Source: Ophiocordyceps camponoti-saundersi (nom. inval.) (lineage: Eukaryota; Ascomycota; Sordariomycetes; Hypocreales; Ophiocordycipitaceae). From it: DNA of 64,000 nucleotides. The notes beneath the pieces were generated by a model. The model was given only the letters and a program-made list of their open reading frames with translations, ran no database searches and was not told the DNA's origin. Made by a program: the position numbers and the translations under genes. Each line of letters opens with the position of its first letter. The first letter of the stretch is position 1. The stretch is taken from positions 62,001 through 126,000 of the forward strand of contig PDHQ01000033.1 of the NCBI GenBank assembly GCA_003339415.1. Direction: 5' to 3'. Shown piece by piece: positions 11,406 to 20,463 of this stretch.

Positions 11406-11684
11406 TTAGCGGCACTTCTTGTTGCCGGATCCCCCAATGCATCGAAGTCCAGGGCAGCAATTCACAGATCCCTTGGGCTATCGTCACCCAACGTGTTAGC
11501 CAAAGGTGTAAAGCCATTGATCTCGAGTAAGAGAACCGCTTACGCAACCATCTCCCTTTCCAAGACAGATTTTACCGCCCTGTCGCGTCTCCAAGACGTT
11601 CAAGTTGCTTGATTCAGCGCTGGGTGCTGCCATGGCGAGGTTGAGCCAGGCGAGGACAGCGGAGGCGAAGAAGACGGCCTTCAT
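11406..11684 (-). CDS. small secreted six-cysteine protein, knottin-like spacing (A)
   Basis: Exons 11684..11544 and 11477..11406 (70 aa); 66-nt intron, donor GTAAGC, branch CTAAC, acceptor GATAG, phase 0. A signal peptide (MKAVFFASAVLAWLNLAMA) is followed by a short propeptide ending ...LETR before QGGKIC, a possible dibasic/monobasic processing point. The mature part has exactly six cysteines spaced C-x6-C-x6-CC-x4-C-x8-C, with Gly, Lys and Arg between, and ends in Arg. The pattern with an adjacent third and fourth Cys is typical of inhibitor-cystine-knot (knottin) folds, but spacing alone does not prove the fold. No homologue is recognised; role could be effector, defence or signalling peptide. 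Protein B at 16480-16885 has the same layout. Confidence 0.72.
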
Positions 11685-12545
11685 TTTGTGTTGGGAGTTT
11701 GAGAAGAGTGGTTGTCTTGAGGGAGGGTTTCCTGTGGGATGGGATGCAAGCTTGGTTGAAAGAGATTGGTGTAGTTGTAGTTGTAGTTGTAGTTGTAGGA
11801 TAGGATAGGAGACAAGGTTGAATGAGGAAGCTGTTGTAATGTCTTGATCAACAAAGCAGACAATTCTTTCGTGTTATATAGCCAGATGAAGGTCATAGAG
11901 TTTCACAATTCCCTCAAGACTGCCATCCTTTCCGAGCAAGAAATGGTAACAACAATCCCCTCTCCCTCTCATCATGATGAAGAAACAGGCAACAGATTCG
12001 AAAATCAAGACGATGCAGTAGAATAGGAGCTCTCTCAGCCTCGGAAATGATAGCCTTCACGGCTACACTGTAAGTTTCAAGGAGAAAGACGTCTGATATC
12101 TGTACGTGAGCTATTTTCTAAGACGGACTGTCATTGTAAAACACAGACTGCCATCCGATAATCGCTGCTACCGTTGCTCTCTAGACCTACTTCTATCTGC
12201 TGCTCCTTCTTTTTGCCTTGGGATTACTTGGACAGTAGATGATGTCTCTGATGATAATCTCAACCGATGATTCCGAGTTTGCTAGTCCTTTCTTCCCCCT
12301 TCACGTGGCAAATCAGCCCGTCTCATCCCTCCCCTCTCCTCTATAAACTTGACCATACAAAATCTAGCCTCAGACGAATCCAAAGCCTAACATCATCCAC
12401 AGCAAGAAACCAAGAGCAAACCTTACACACCTCCCCCCAACTCATCCAACAACTCAAACCATCCATCAAGGATGAAATCAACAAACACCAAGCTTTCAAA
12501 ACCCACCAAACATAACTAAAGAAGAAGGCATAAACCCTGCTCACG
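11685..12545. other. intergenic upstream of peptide A
   Basis: Upstream region of peptide gene A (-) and of a possible small gene (+). Holds a GTAGTT repeat (11771-11797) in the leader of peptide A. No other feature supported. Confidence 0.5.
12342..12347 (+). promoter_or_regulatory. TATA box (TATAAA)
   Basis: TATAAA preceded by a CT-rich stretch and followed by a long A/C-rich leader, the usual look of a fungal promoter. About 200 bases upstream of the small open frame at 12546. Confidence 0.45.
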
Positions 12546-12707
12546 ATGACGTACGTCCCTGAGTCAGATCAGACGAAGAGGATGCGCTGTTTAGGGGAAA
12601 TACCTGTCGAGAAGTGTGGCGCATGCGGTACATCTTACCCCCCCTCTGAAGAAGACCCTGTTTCACATCAAAGCTTGAACAGAGTTGAGATGAAGCAGAC
12701 ATTTTGA
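12546..12707 (+). CDS. possible small protein, 53 aa, CxxC motif
   Basis: Unspliced frame ATG to TGA. The product is hydrophilic with a CGACG (CxxC) motif near the centre, no signal peptide and no membrane span. Support comes from an upstream TATA box with a long CA-rich leader rather than from homology; I do not recognise the protein. The start could also be part of a spliced gene, since ATGAC is followed directly by GTACGT, a plausible donor. Low confidence. Confidence 0.28.
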   Translation: MTYVPESDQTKRMRCLGEIPVEKCGACGTSYPPSEEDPVSHQSLNRVEMKQTF

Positions 12708-13129
12708 TAGAGTTATTTATTTTTTTATTTCCCTTTATTGCTTCTGCTTTGAGCGAAACATGGTCGGTTGCGGAGTTGTGAGGAGGGAATTGGGCTTTCG
12801 AGTCTGCCTTGGTGATGAGTTTGGGGGGCTGTGCTTCTACGTTGTTTGTTGTCTTCTGTTATTGGTTGTTAACTTACGCAGTTGTTGTTGTTCATCGTTG
12901 GGCAAAGAGAAGGCGTTCTAGAGGGATTTACATTTCTATCATGACTGCCGTGTTGTCTCTGCCTCAACATCCAAGGCGGAAAGGACACCATCTGTTGCCG
13001 TCTGTCCGAGGAAGCAAGTATAACGTGTATGAGTTGAAACTGTACAAGCCAGGCGTCTGTCTGCTGACATGCACCTCAAGGGGATGCAACACGAAGCCGT
13101 AAGCATATCCTCGACGAATCATCAACCGT
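12708..13129. other. intergenic
   Basis: AT- and T-rich; 3' flank of the carboxypeptidase gene. Nothing further supported. Confidence 0.5.
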
Positions 13130-14817
13130 CTAGTAAAGGCTCTGGATACGACCCAGTAGAAACTCAAGCTGCCTGTACGCGGCACGCGGTGCGTATTGCG
13201 TCATAGCTGACAGGTCGTTAGCGACGATATACCCAGACAAGATGCATCAAGACGAAACCTACCGTGACCACCGCGAGTTACCGAGGTAAAGGTAAGACCC
13301 CTTTCCGAGTGAGCAGATCCCTCATCACTGGCGACCAACCCTAACTGCGGCACCAGAAAGCGGTCCGTCGGCGCCTTGTGAAAACCCCTCGCCCCGTTCC
13401 AGGTCATGTTCTGTATCGTCGCCAGAGTGCCGTTGACGAGGAACAGGTAGTCCAGCACCCCGTGACTGATGATGGTGTTGTTCGTCCTCTCGATTACCCT
13501 CGGCAACGGACCCCAGGCACTTGGCATGGGACCGAGATAGTTCTTGCCGGGATTGCCTGTCCACTGAAAGCCGCCGCGAGATCTGTATTCTCTTGGTGGT
13601 ACGACGTGCAACAGCTTCTGGACTTCAGGTCGGTTGAAGTAATTGCTCGGACCCTCCTCCATCACGTCCGGGAGATAGGGACACTTGTCTGTCAAATGAT
13701 AGACGTTGAAGCAGCTGTTGGCGCCGAATATAGCACCGATGCTCTTCTGCCAGATGCGACAATCCGTCCTGCTGTCATCTGGCGTTGCTGGGAAGTTGAC
13801 GGGGGGCGGGTAGGTGAGAGCGTCGGCCATGAACTGTGTATAGCCGCATCCATCCGCCTTGGCCTTTAACTCCGAGACCAGCGTATGGTTGAGCCCCAGC
13901 TCTTCCCGGAAATGGTCCAAGGCATTAGCAGCCGGAGCTGTTCAAGTTAGCCGGGGAGACGAGTTCACGAAGAGAGAGGAGGAAGAGAGAAGAGGTCTTC
14001 CCACCTGCTTGCAAGACAGCGTATTCGTTGACGAGCCCGTTGATGATCTGTATCCCCTTTACATTGAAATACGTCGTATCCCCTCGGTCCAGCATTCTCG
14101 CGGCGATATACGGAATCATATGGCCGGCATAACTCTCTCCTACAATATACACCTTGCGACCATGCAGATCAAACGTGTTCACAAAGTTCTCGAACCACAT
14201 GAGAAACTGCCGTGCAATATCCTCGACGTCGTTGAAGTCCCTCGTTCCGGACGAGAAGCCAGTGCCGACGGGTTGGTCCATGTAGACGATGTTGGTCAAC
14301 AGGTTCCACGAATGAGGGTTCCGAACTGGCTTGGGGGATCCCGGCTGCCAGAGAAAAGGTCCGTTTCCTTGAAGCATGCCGAGCATACCGCTGTCTCCAG
14401 GCCCTCCATTCAGCCAGATGGTGATCTTGCGATTGATTAGCAACGAGATTGAATATCTCTCGGGGCAGAGAAGGTTCGAGCATACCTCGTTTGAAGCCTT
14501 GGGGTCTTTGGATGGAAAGAACCAGAAAAACAGGTCGGAATCGGTAGAGTTGGATACTGGTAAGAGGCCGGCGTAGGATTCACCTACATCGAAGGCAACC
14601 TCTGGGATAGCACTGCCATTGACGAGAAATGCTATTGCCAGGAGGTGGTCAGTTTCGAGTTGACGAGAAGATCATGGCAACTCTTACGTTGGGTTTTGGG
14701 GTTGAGATATTGATAGGCAGCCTCGGAAGAGTTTGAGTGAGTCTTGTTGGATGAAGGGAGACAAGCTGCAGTGGCTACGAGAGCCATCAGTGCAGGGAAG
14801 AGCATGACGTCTAACAT
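13130..14817 (-). CDS. secreted serine carboxypeptidase (family S10)
   Basis: Five exons on the minus strand: 14817..14688, 14631..14486, 14425..14005, 13937..13263, 13206..13130 (482 aa), introns 56-67 nt. Signal peptide at the start ([16 protein letters not shown]), then the S10 hallmarks: [13 protein letters not shown] (oxyanion/substrate loop), the nucleophile motif GESYAGH near residue 190, the Asp region [12 protein letters not shown], and the catalytic His in TRGGH, split across the last intron (CAC G/CT). The final exon restores the family end [15 protein letters not shown]. Several N-x-T/S sites suggest glycosylation. S10 enzymes remove C-terminal residues from peptides at acidic pH, in vacuole or outside the cell; the signal without retention motif suggests secretion. 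ATG 14802..14804 region offers an alternative start a few codons on. Confidence 0.93.
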
Positions 14818-15646
14818 GATGCTCTGAACAGTAAGATTGTTCACATGAAGCGTCTCTACGAGGTTTTATATCGTAGGAATATCACGATGGCATTAGGATG
14901 CTTGATTCAATGACGTTTGCATTGACGTTGGCGGAGCAGGCTGATCCAAACATGGGAGATTACCACGATACGAAGCGCTAGGACTCTAGGAGACTCTTTA
15001 AATAGTAGCCTGTAGATGCCAGGGAACCCCCCCTGTCATGGGTTGAGTTTAACCGTTGAGCGTACGATGGTGGAATAGCTTGAAGCCTTATTTCCTGGTT
15101 CTGAATTAGAGAACCGCCTTCTTGTTGAGAGGTTCACGATGTGTTCTCTGTGCATGAGACGGAGAGGAGGCTTATAGAAAGACTGATGGAATCTTTGTAG
15201 TTGGACATTGTCCGCATTACGCCTCATCAAAGCCAGCAACTCCTCTATCGTGTTTCGTGTTCAGTTACGCCTCATTAAAGCCATCGATACATGTACATAC
15301 AGCAACTCCTTTATCGTGTTTCGTGTTCCGAAGAGTAGTCGGTATCATGTCCGATATTATACAGCTGCATGTTATATTTGCTGCTGCGGAAAATGCAAGC
15401 TTCACTTCTCCCTCAGCAACAGCCATCATCTCTGCAACGGCATAATCAAGTCCGTTATCACGAATATCAAAGCCTCCTCATCACCTTTTTTTCTCACATA
15501 CATACATATCATTCATTCATGCATGCATGCATATAGCCCTACCCTTATAAAACCTCGCTCATATAGCCTTACGCCATTAAACCCCGCCGTTTCTCACCTC
15601 GCAAATCTACCCTCATGACTCGACGTTACAGTAAGAAGAAAAACAA

Positions 15647-15682
15647 AAGAAGAAGAAGAAGAAGAAGAAGAAGAAGAAGAAG
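15647..15682. repeat. (AAG)n microsatellite
   Basis: About 12 AAG units in a non-coding region. Confidence 0.9.
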
Positions 15683-16070
15683 GTGACTCGTTCATTTCCC
15701 GCCAAGCCGGGCAGCGGCAAAACAGCCAAGTAGCAACGGAGACGAGGGAGGGCAATAAGGACAATGACAGCGGATAGGTGGCCGTTCAATACGAAGAGCG
15801 GCAGAAGATTAATAACAACAGCAGGTAATACATGATATCTGCTATGGCAAAAGTGCCGTGGTGAAGAGGGTTGTTGGAAATATGTGATAGCTTCAGTTAC
15901 TCGTGTTGCTCGTGCAGGAGCTGCGAGTAAGCCCAGTGTCTTTATATTGGTTGTAAGCCAAGGGCAGTGTGTAGTTGGACAGCGTACTCACATACTTCCA
16001 TATATAGAGACACATCTGCACTGTCGTACAGAGATATAGGCATGTATGTATGTATGTAAGTAGTTTTCCC

Positions 16071-16093
16071 TCTCTCTCTCTCTCTCTCTCTCT
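16071..16093. repeat. (CT)n microsatellite
   Basis: About eleven CT units in the upstream region of peptide gene B. Confidence 0.9.
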
Positions 16094-16362
16094 ATCTCAC
16101 TCACCTACGTCAGGACAGTCCCTGATACTGTTTCGACATGCCCCCCCCGGAGGAATGGCTGTGAATCAAACCTCTCCCCACAACATTCCTCTCGACCTCG
16201 TGATGGTTTCACTCTTATGTGAGATTGACTGAAACTTTGATTCTGACCACCCACTCGCCATTAACTTTCTTCCTCCGGACGAGAGAGAGCGGACGGACGG
16301 ACTTGATCGAAAGCTTGTCTTGTCGTAGGATAGCTCTCCATCTACAAACATACCTATGGGTG

Positions 16363-16370
16363 TATAAATA
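16363..16370 (+). promoter_or_regulatory. TATA box (TATAAATA)
   Basis: Good TATA match 110-117 bases upstream of the ATG of peptide gene B, followed by a CT- then CA-rich leader. Confidence 0.6.
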
Positions 16371-16479
16371 TACTCATCTTGGCCCTTCCTAATCTTGATC
16401 TTCTCCGCTCGTCAAACACCGCAAGTAAGACATCAACAACATCTCAAATCACCATCCACCCATATTACATACATACATC

Positions 16480-16885
16480 ATGAAGGCCGTCTTCGCTCTC
16501 GTCACCGTCCTCGCCGGATTCGCCCTCGCAAGTCCCGGCGCCGAGCCCGAGAAGCGACAATGCCTTGTACGCCTCTCCAGACGAAAGACCATCCACGTGC
16601 TAACTCTACAATGATAATCTAGGCAAACGGTTCTGCCTGCCGGGCTGATGGTAGCCTGGTGAGCGTCTACCACGCAGGATCTGAACGTGGCAGAGAGAGA
16701 GAGGGGATAAGGTTTTGAAGGATGCTGACCATGACTTTACTCGTCCAATCACAGGGTAACTGCTGCAGCGGCTTCTGCTTCCAAGCAGGAGGCGCTCCTC
16801 TGGTGAGTCCAACGTGATCAAATCCCAGGAAGAGATAAGAAAAAGCCTAATCCAAGACGTCATAATCCAGGGACACTGCCAGTAA
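16480..16885 (+). CDS. small secreted six-cysteine protein, knottin-like spacing (B)
   Basis: Four exons 16480..16566, 16623..16658, 16755..16802 and 16871..16885 (61 aa), each intron GT...AG and phase 0. A signal peptide (MKAVFALVTVLAGFALA) and short acidic propeptide end in a Lys-Arg Kex2 site, so the mature peptide begins QCLANG. Its six cysteines are spaced C-x6-C-x8-CC-x3-C-x10-C, again an inhibitor-cystine-knot-like pattern. Three introns in a 61-residue gene, each cutting between or beside cysteines, is unusual; the last exon is five codons including stop. TATA box at 16363. No homologue recognised; likely a secreted effector or signalling peptide. The exon chain is internally consistent: every junction keeps frame and yields cysteines at the expected places. 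Confidence 0.72.
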
Positions 16886-17644
16886 GACAGCATCAGGAAG
16901 AAAGAAGCTTTTGCGGTGGAGGAAGAAGCCTTCGGTCGTTGTATGGAGTTCTTCACATGCTGGAGTTTAAGCTCGGCCGACTGTAGGCGGAGGTTGGGGT
17001 TTCTTCCAGAGTGCTACAGAGATGGCTTCTCTTAAAGAGCTTCCCATTGAGGGGCTTTCCCTTGAGCAGAAGAGAGGAGAGAATGCTACTTGAATTTCTG
17101 GATTATTCATGTCTGGGAAGTGAAGCCTCAACAGTTGCCATTTCGTCACCTGTCACGATGTGTGAATCCGGGGCCGGTTCGTTTGATGACTTGCTGGTTT
17201 TGTAGTGTATGTTGCAGTGACATTGACAGTGTCGTTTATTGCCCTGTTCCGGTAGATTCCTGTTCCCTCTCCGGACTGTCACGACAACCAACCTCAAAGG
17301 GTATCACGTGACTGCGTTGACCCTGTGTTAACTCACCGAAGCCTCACCCTCACAGCACAGATGCTCATATGCATAATCCATAGGGGTAGAGAGAGCGGAG
17401 TACGGATACTCCGTATGCAATGCATATTATCCATGCTACAACTATGGATAAAGCTAGCACAACGGTAGTATGTATGTATGTATGCAAAAACCCTGCATCA
17501 CTCTTCTAGCCGAAGCTTGCTGCTGCATATAAGGAATAAGCCTTAAGACGTTTCAGACCGAGTCTCGCCTCTTACAAACCTACTTCAACCCTCTTCCCTC
17601 CCTCCCTGAACCTCCATCAAGACAAGACAAAGCAAAAAGCAAAC
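16886..17644. other. intergenic
   Basis: 3' flank of peptide gene B and promoter of the hydroxyacid dehydrogenase. TATG repeat near 17467-17484. No other gene seen. Confidence 0.5.
17528..17534 (+). promoter_or_regulatory. TATA-like box (TATAAGG)
   Basis: About 110 bases upstream of the dehydrogenase ATG, followed by a CT/CA-rich leader. Confidence 0.5.
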
Positions 17645-18759
17645 ATGGCCATCACCAAGGTAGCCGTCCTAGACGATTATCACGGTCTCGCACCAGCCCA
17701 TTTCAACAAGCTGGACAACTCCCTCTACGCAATCGAGTACTTCCCCGAAACTCTACGACCGTATAACCATGCAGAGACAACACAAGAGCAGAGAGACGAG
17801 CTGGTCCAAAGGCTGGAGCCGTTTGAAGTCATCGGTACGCATTACAACCACGATAAGCATCATACCTCATCCTCACCACTGGCACAGCAACCATGCGCGA
17901 AAGAACGCCGTTTCCAAAAGCCTTGATCGACCGTCTCCCCCGTTTACGCCTCCTCCTCAGCTCAGGCAGTCGCAACAAGGCGATTGACATGGAAGCCTGC
18001 CGCGCGAGAAGCATCCCCGTGACGGCGACGGAAGACGCAGCGGCCGTGAGCAACACAGTCGAGCACATCGTCGCCTTGATCCTGGCCGTCTGTCGCAACA
18101 TCGTCCCTCACGATACGGCCGTAAAGTCCGGGTTATGGCAGACTGCCTTTGTCAACTCGCTTTCGGGGAAGAAGCTTGGTTTAGTCGGACTCGGCCGGTT
18201 GGGGGCGTCGGTTGGTCGTATCATGAGGGTCGCTTTCGGCATGGAGGTCATGGCCTGGAGTGTGAATCTTACGCAGGAAATCGCTGACGAGCAGGCCAAA
18301 GCTCAAGGATTACAGGTTCAAGGCGTCAACGGGGAGAAGACGTTTAAAGCGGTGAGTCGACAAGAGCTGTTCGAGACGTCGGACGTGGTGAGCGTGCACC
18401 TGGTCTTATCCGACCGATCACGGGGCTTGATCACGAGAGAGGACCTGTCGAGGATGAAGCCATCGTCTTTCTTCGTCAACACCTCTCGCGGTCCGTTGGT
18501 GGTCGAGAAGGACTTGCTGGAGATTCTCACGGCTGGTCAGATTGCTGGCGCTGCGCTGGACGTCTTTGATCTTGAGCCTTTGCCTAGGGATAGTCGGTGG
18601 AGGAGCTTCGATTGGGGATCTGGGGGGAGGAGTCAGGTGCTTCTCACGCCTCATGTTGCGTTTGTGGAGGAGAAGACGTTGGATTCGTTTTATGAGCAGC
18701 AGGTTGGGGATTTGCTGTTGTGGTCGGAGGGGAACGCGTTGAAGAGGACCATGTATTAG
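17645..18759 (+). CDS. D-isomer-specific 2-hydroxyacid dehydrogenase
   Basis: Exons 17645..17834 and 17888..18759 (353 aa); 53-nt intron GTACGC...GCACAG. The Rossmann motif GLGRLG lies near residue 163 after KKLGLVG; the catalytic Arg is in NTSRGPLV (about 262), Glu in DVFDLEPLP (about 292) and His in LLTPHVAF (about 317), so the Arg-Glu-His set is complete. These enzymes interconvert 2-keto acids and D-2-hydroxy acids with NAD(P)H; the substrate cannot be read from sequence. Fungal proteins of this type are often annotated as phosphoglycerate-dehydrogenase-like. It starts a group with an RraA-like aldolase (19642) and an HpcH/HpaI aldolase (20464, opposite strand), suggesting a shared hydroxy/oxo-acid pathway. 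No targeting signal visible. Confidence 0.92.
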
Positions 18760-18820
18760 GGTTCTTGGTTGCTGTGTCTAAGAAGACTGACTGATGAAGA
18801 TGATAAGGATATACAAGCCC

Positions 18821-18883
18821 GGCGAGAGGCTGATTTCTGACTCCCGAGAGAGCAGTCAAGAGAGAGAAGCCTGGAGAATCACG
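18821..18883. repeat. 63-base segment, left copy
   Basis: Matches 19018-19080 with about six substitutions and no length change. The pair flanks the 10-N gap. Most likely the same genomic bases read twice. Confidence 0.85.
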
Positions 18884-18911
18884 ATATGCTTCATCTCCCT
18901 CCTCACCATGA

Positions 18912-18912
<1 letters not shown>

Positions 18913-18970
<58 letters not shown>

Positions 18971-19007
18971 ACCCCCACCCCCACCCCCACCACCCCCACA
19001 CCACCAC
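18913..19007. repeat. poly-C / ACCCCC tract before gap
   Basis: A C run of nearly 60 bases that decays into ACCCCC and CCA units before the N gap. Such a run is typical of read-through failure at a homopolymer. Confidence 0.85.
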
Positions 19008-19017
19008 NNNNNNNNNN
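19008..19017. other. assembly gap (10 N)
   Basis: Ten N bases. Flanked by the duplicated segment and poly-C tracts, so the true distance here is unknown and the local sequence is unreliable. Confidence 0.99.
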
Positions 19018-19080
19018 GGCGGGAGGCGGATTTCGGACTCCCGAGAGAGCAGTCAAAAGAGAGGAGCCTGGGGAATCACG
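19018..19080. repeat. 63-base segment, right copy
   Basis: Second copy of the segment at 18821-18883. Several of its differences are changes to G, and it runs into T and C homopolymers, as low-quality read ends do. Confidence 0.85.
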
Positions 19081-19641
19081 TTTTGTTTTTTTTCCCCCCC
19101 CCCCCGGGGCCCCCCCCCCCCCCCCCCCTTTCTTCCACCGTCATGACCACGTCGCCAAGACAGGAGAACCGGCCATGGTTGCACAATTCCCGTACACACA
19201 CACATGGAGTAAACGTCGGCATAAACATGTAGATGACAACATCTCTGATGCCTTCTGGCGGTGTGCAAGCCAGGGGTAAGATTGTCTGGTTACGGCCTGG
19301 CGAATCCTCAGCTGGTTTGACAACCTCATGTTACGAACTGTTACACACTCATATCCGTGCAGTCCGTATGCATAGGATACTTCTACTCAACTGCATACAT
19401 ACCTACATAGAGCATGCATGTACGCTGCATGCATACGTGTGCATATATCCCTCAAGCCCAACGTCTCACGGCATCTGGCAACCATGTATGTCTCACTCAA
19501 CCACGGTCTTCGTCACGAACATGCATGGCTTTATCGCCAACCCCAACCCTGCATGATATCACGACTATGAGCGAGAGGTTTATATGTTTATTCCTATGCA
19601 AAAAAACTGTATGAGCAAGAGACCAGCTTAAGTCAGAGACG

Positions 19642-20355
19642 ATGAACGACACCAACGAGAAAGCAAGCTCCTCAAAGCAACAACCCCCAAAGAAAGCCTC
19701 CCCCCAAGACCAAGAGCTTTCATCCCTCTTCACCGGCATAGGCAGCTCAACCGTCTCAGACGCTCTAGACAAGCTCGCCATCCCGAGCCAGTTACTCAAC
19801 ATCAAGCCGCTGAAACACTACAGCAAGCCGACCATAGGCCCAGCCTACACCGTCCGCTACGAGCCAGCGAGCGATCCCCCCGGCACCGTAGGAGACTTCA
19901 TCGACGACGTGGCAGCAGGCGACGTCGTCCTCATCGACAACGACGGCCGAACCGACTGCACCGTCTGGGGCGACATCATGACTCAATACGCCGGCCTGCG
20001 AGGCATCGCCGCCACCGTCATCCACGGCGCCTGTCGGGATGTCGACCGTGCCTTTGCAGATGGCTACCCCATCTTCTCTGTTGGCCGGTCTATGCGCACC
20101 GGTAAGGATCGTGTTCAGGTTGTTGAGACGGGGGGCGTCGTTGGCGTCGCCGGCGTGAGGGTTAACCATCGGGATATCGTCGTTGCTGATGGTGACGGCG
20201 TGGTTGTCGTTCCTCGTGATAGGGCCTATGACGTGCTTGAGGTGGCTCGTGGGATCGAGAAGAGTGAACAGCGCATTAGAGATATGATAGTTGACGGAGT
20301 TTCACTGACTGAGGCGAGGGCGAAGCTGGATTATTACTTGTTACAGCGAAGATAG
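19642..20355 (+). CDS. RraA-like / HMG-aldolase family protein
   Basis: Single exon, 237 aa. The RraA/MenG fold is recognised from LFTGIGSSTVSDALDKL, the GDVVLIDNDGRTDCTVWGD block, the substrate/metal motif VIHGACRDVDRA (Arg-Asp pair) and the end VVADGDGVVVVPRD. Family members are class II 4-hydroxy-4-methyl-2-oxoglutarate / 4-carboxy-4-hydroxy-2-oxoadipate aldolases or oxaloacetate decarboxylases acting on short oxo-acids with a divalent metal; the bacterial RNase E inhibitor RraA shares the fold but lacks this chemistry. Presence of the Arg-Asp pair favours an enzyme. The first 25 residues are a polar extension. It lies tail-to-tail with an HpcH/HpaI aldolase gene and 0.9 kb after a 2-hydroxyacid dehydrogenase. 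Cytosolic by absence of signals. Confidence 0.88.
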   Translation: MNDTNEKASSSKQQPPKKASPQDQELSSLFTGIGSSTVSDALDKLAIPSQLLNIKPLKHYSKPTIGPAYTVRYEPASDPPGTVGDFIDDVAAGDVVLIDNDGRTDCTVWGDIMTQYAGLRGIAATVIHGACRDVDRAFADGYPIFSVGRSMRTGKDRVQVVETGGVVGVAGVRVNHRDIVVADGDGVVVVPRDRAYDVLEVARGIEKSEQRIRDMIVDGVSLTEARAKLDYYLLQRR

Positions 20356-20463
20356 TAAGTAGTAGAAAGATGATCTAGGATCGAGATGGACGTAGATCTT
20401 TCTATTGAGGAGAGACCGAATTTTCACTCCTAAACTAGACCATCTCCAGATCGTGACGATGCC

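Larger units (their letters stand above)
14818..16479. other. long intergenic region with microsatellites
   Basis: Between divergent carboxypeptidase (-) and peptide gene B (+). Contains an AAG run, CATA/ATGC repeats near 15496-15530, TATG repeats near 16043-16058 and a CT run. Two short similar segments containing TTACGCCTCAT and a CTCCTTTATCGTGTTTCGTG-like block occur near 15216-15335. No gene recognised. Confidence 0.5.
18760..19641. other. intergenic with assembly gap
   Basis: Contains the duplicated 63-base segment, poly-C tracts and 10-N gap described separately, then about 500 bases without a recognisable gene leading to the RraA-like gene. Confidence 0.6.

Noticed and set aside
18821..19080. 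Direct repeat as target-site duplication or mobile element end
   Set aside because: The spacer is only poly-C and N; homopolymer noise and base changes fit overlapping contig ends.
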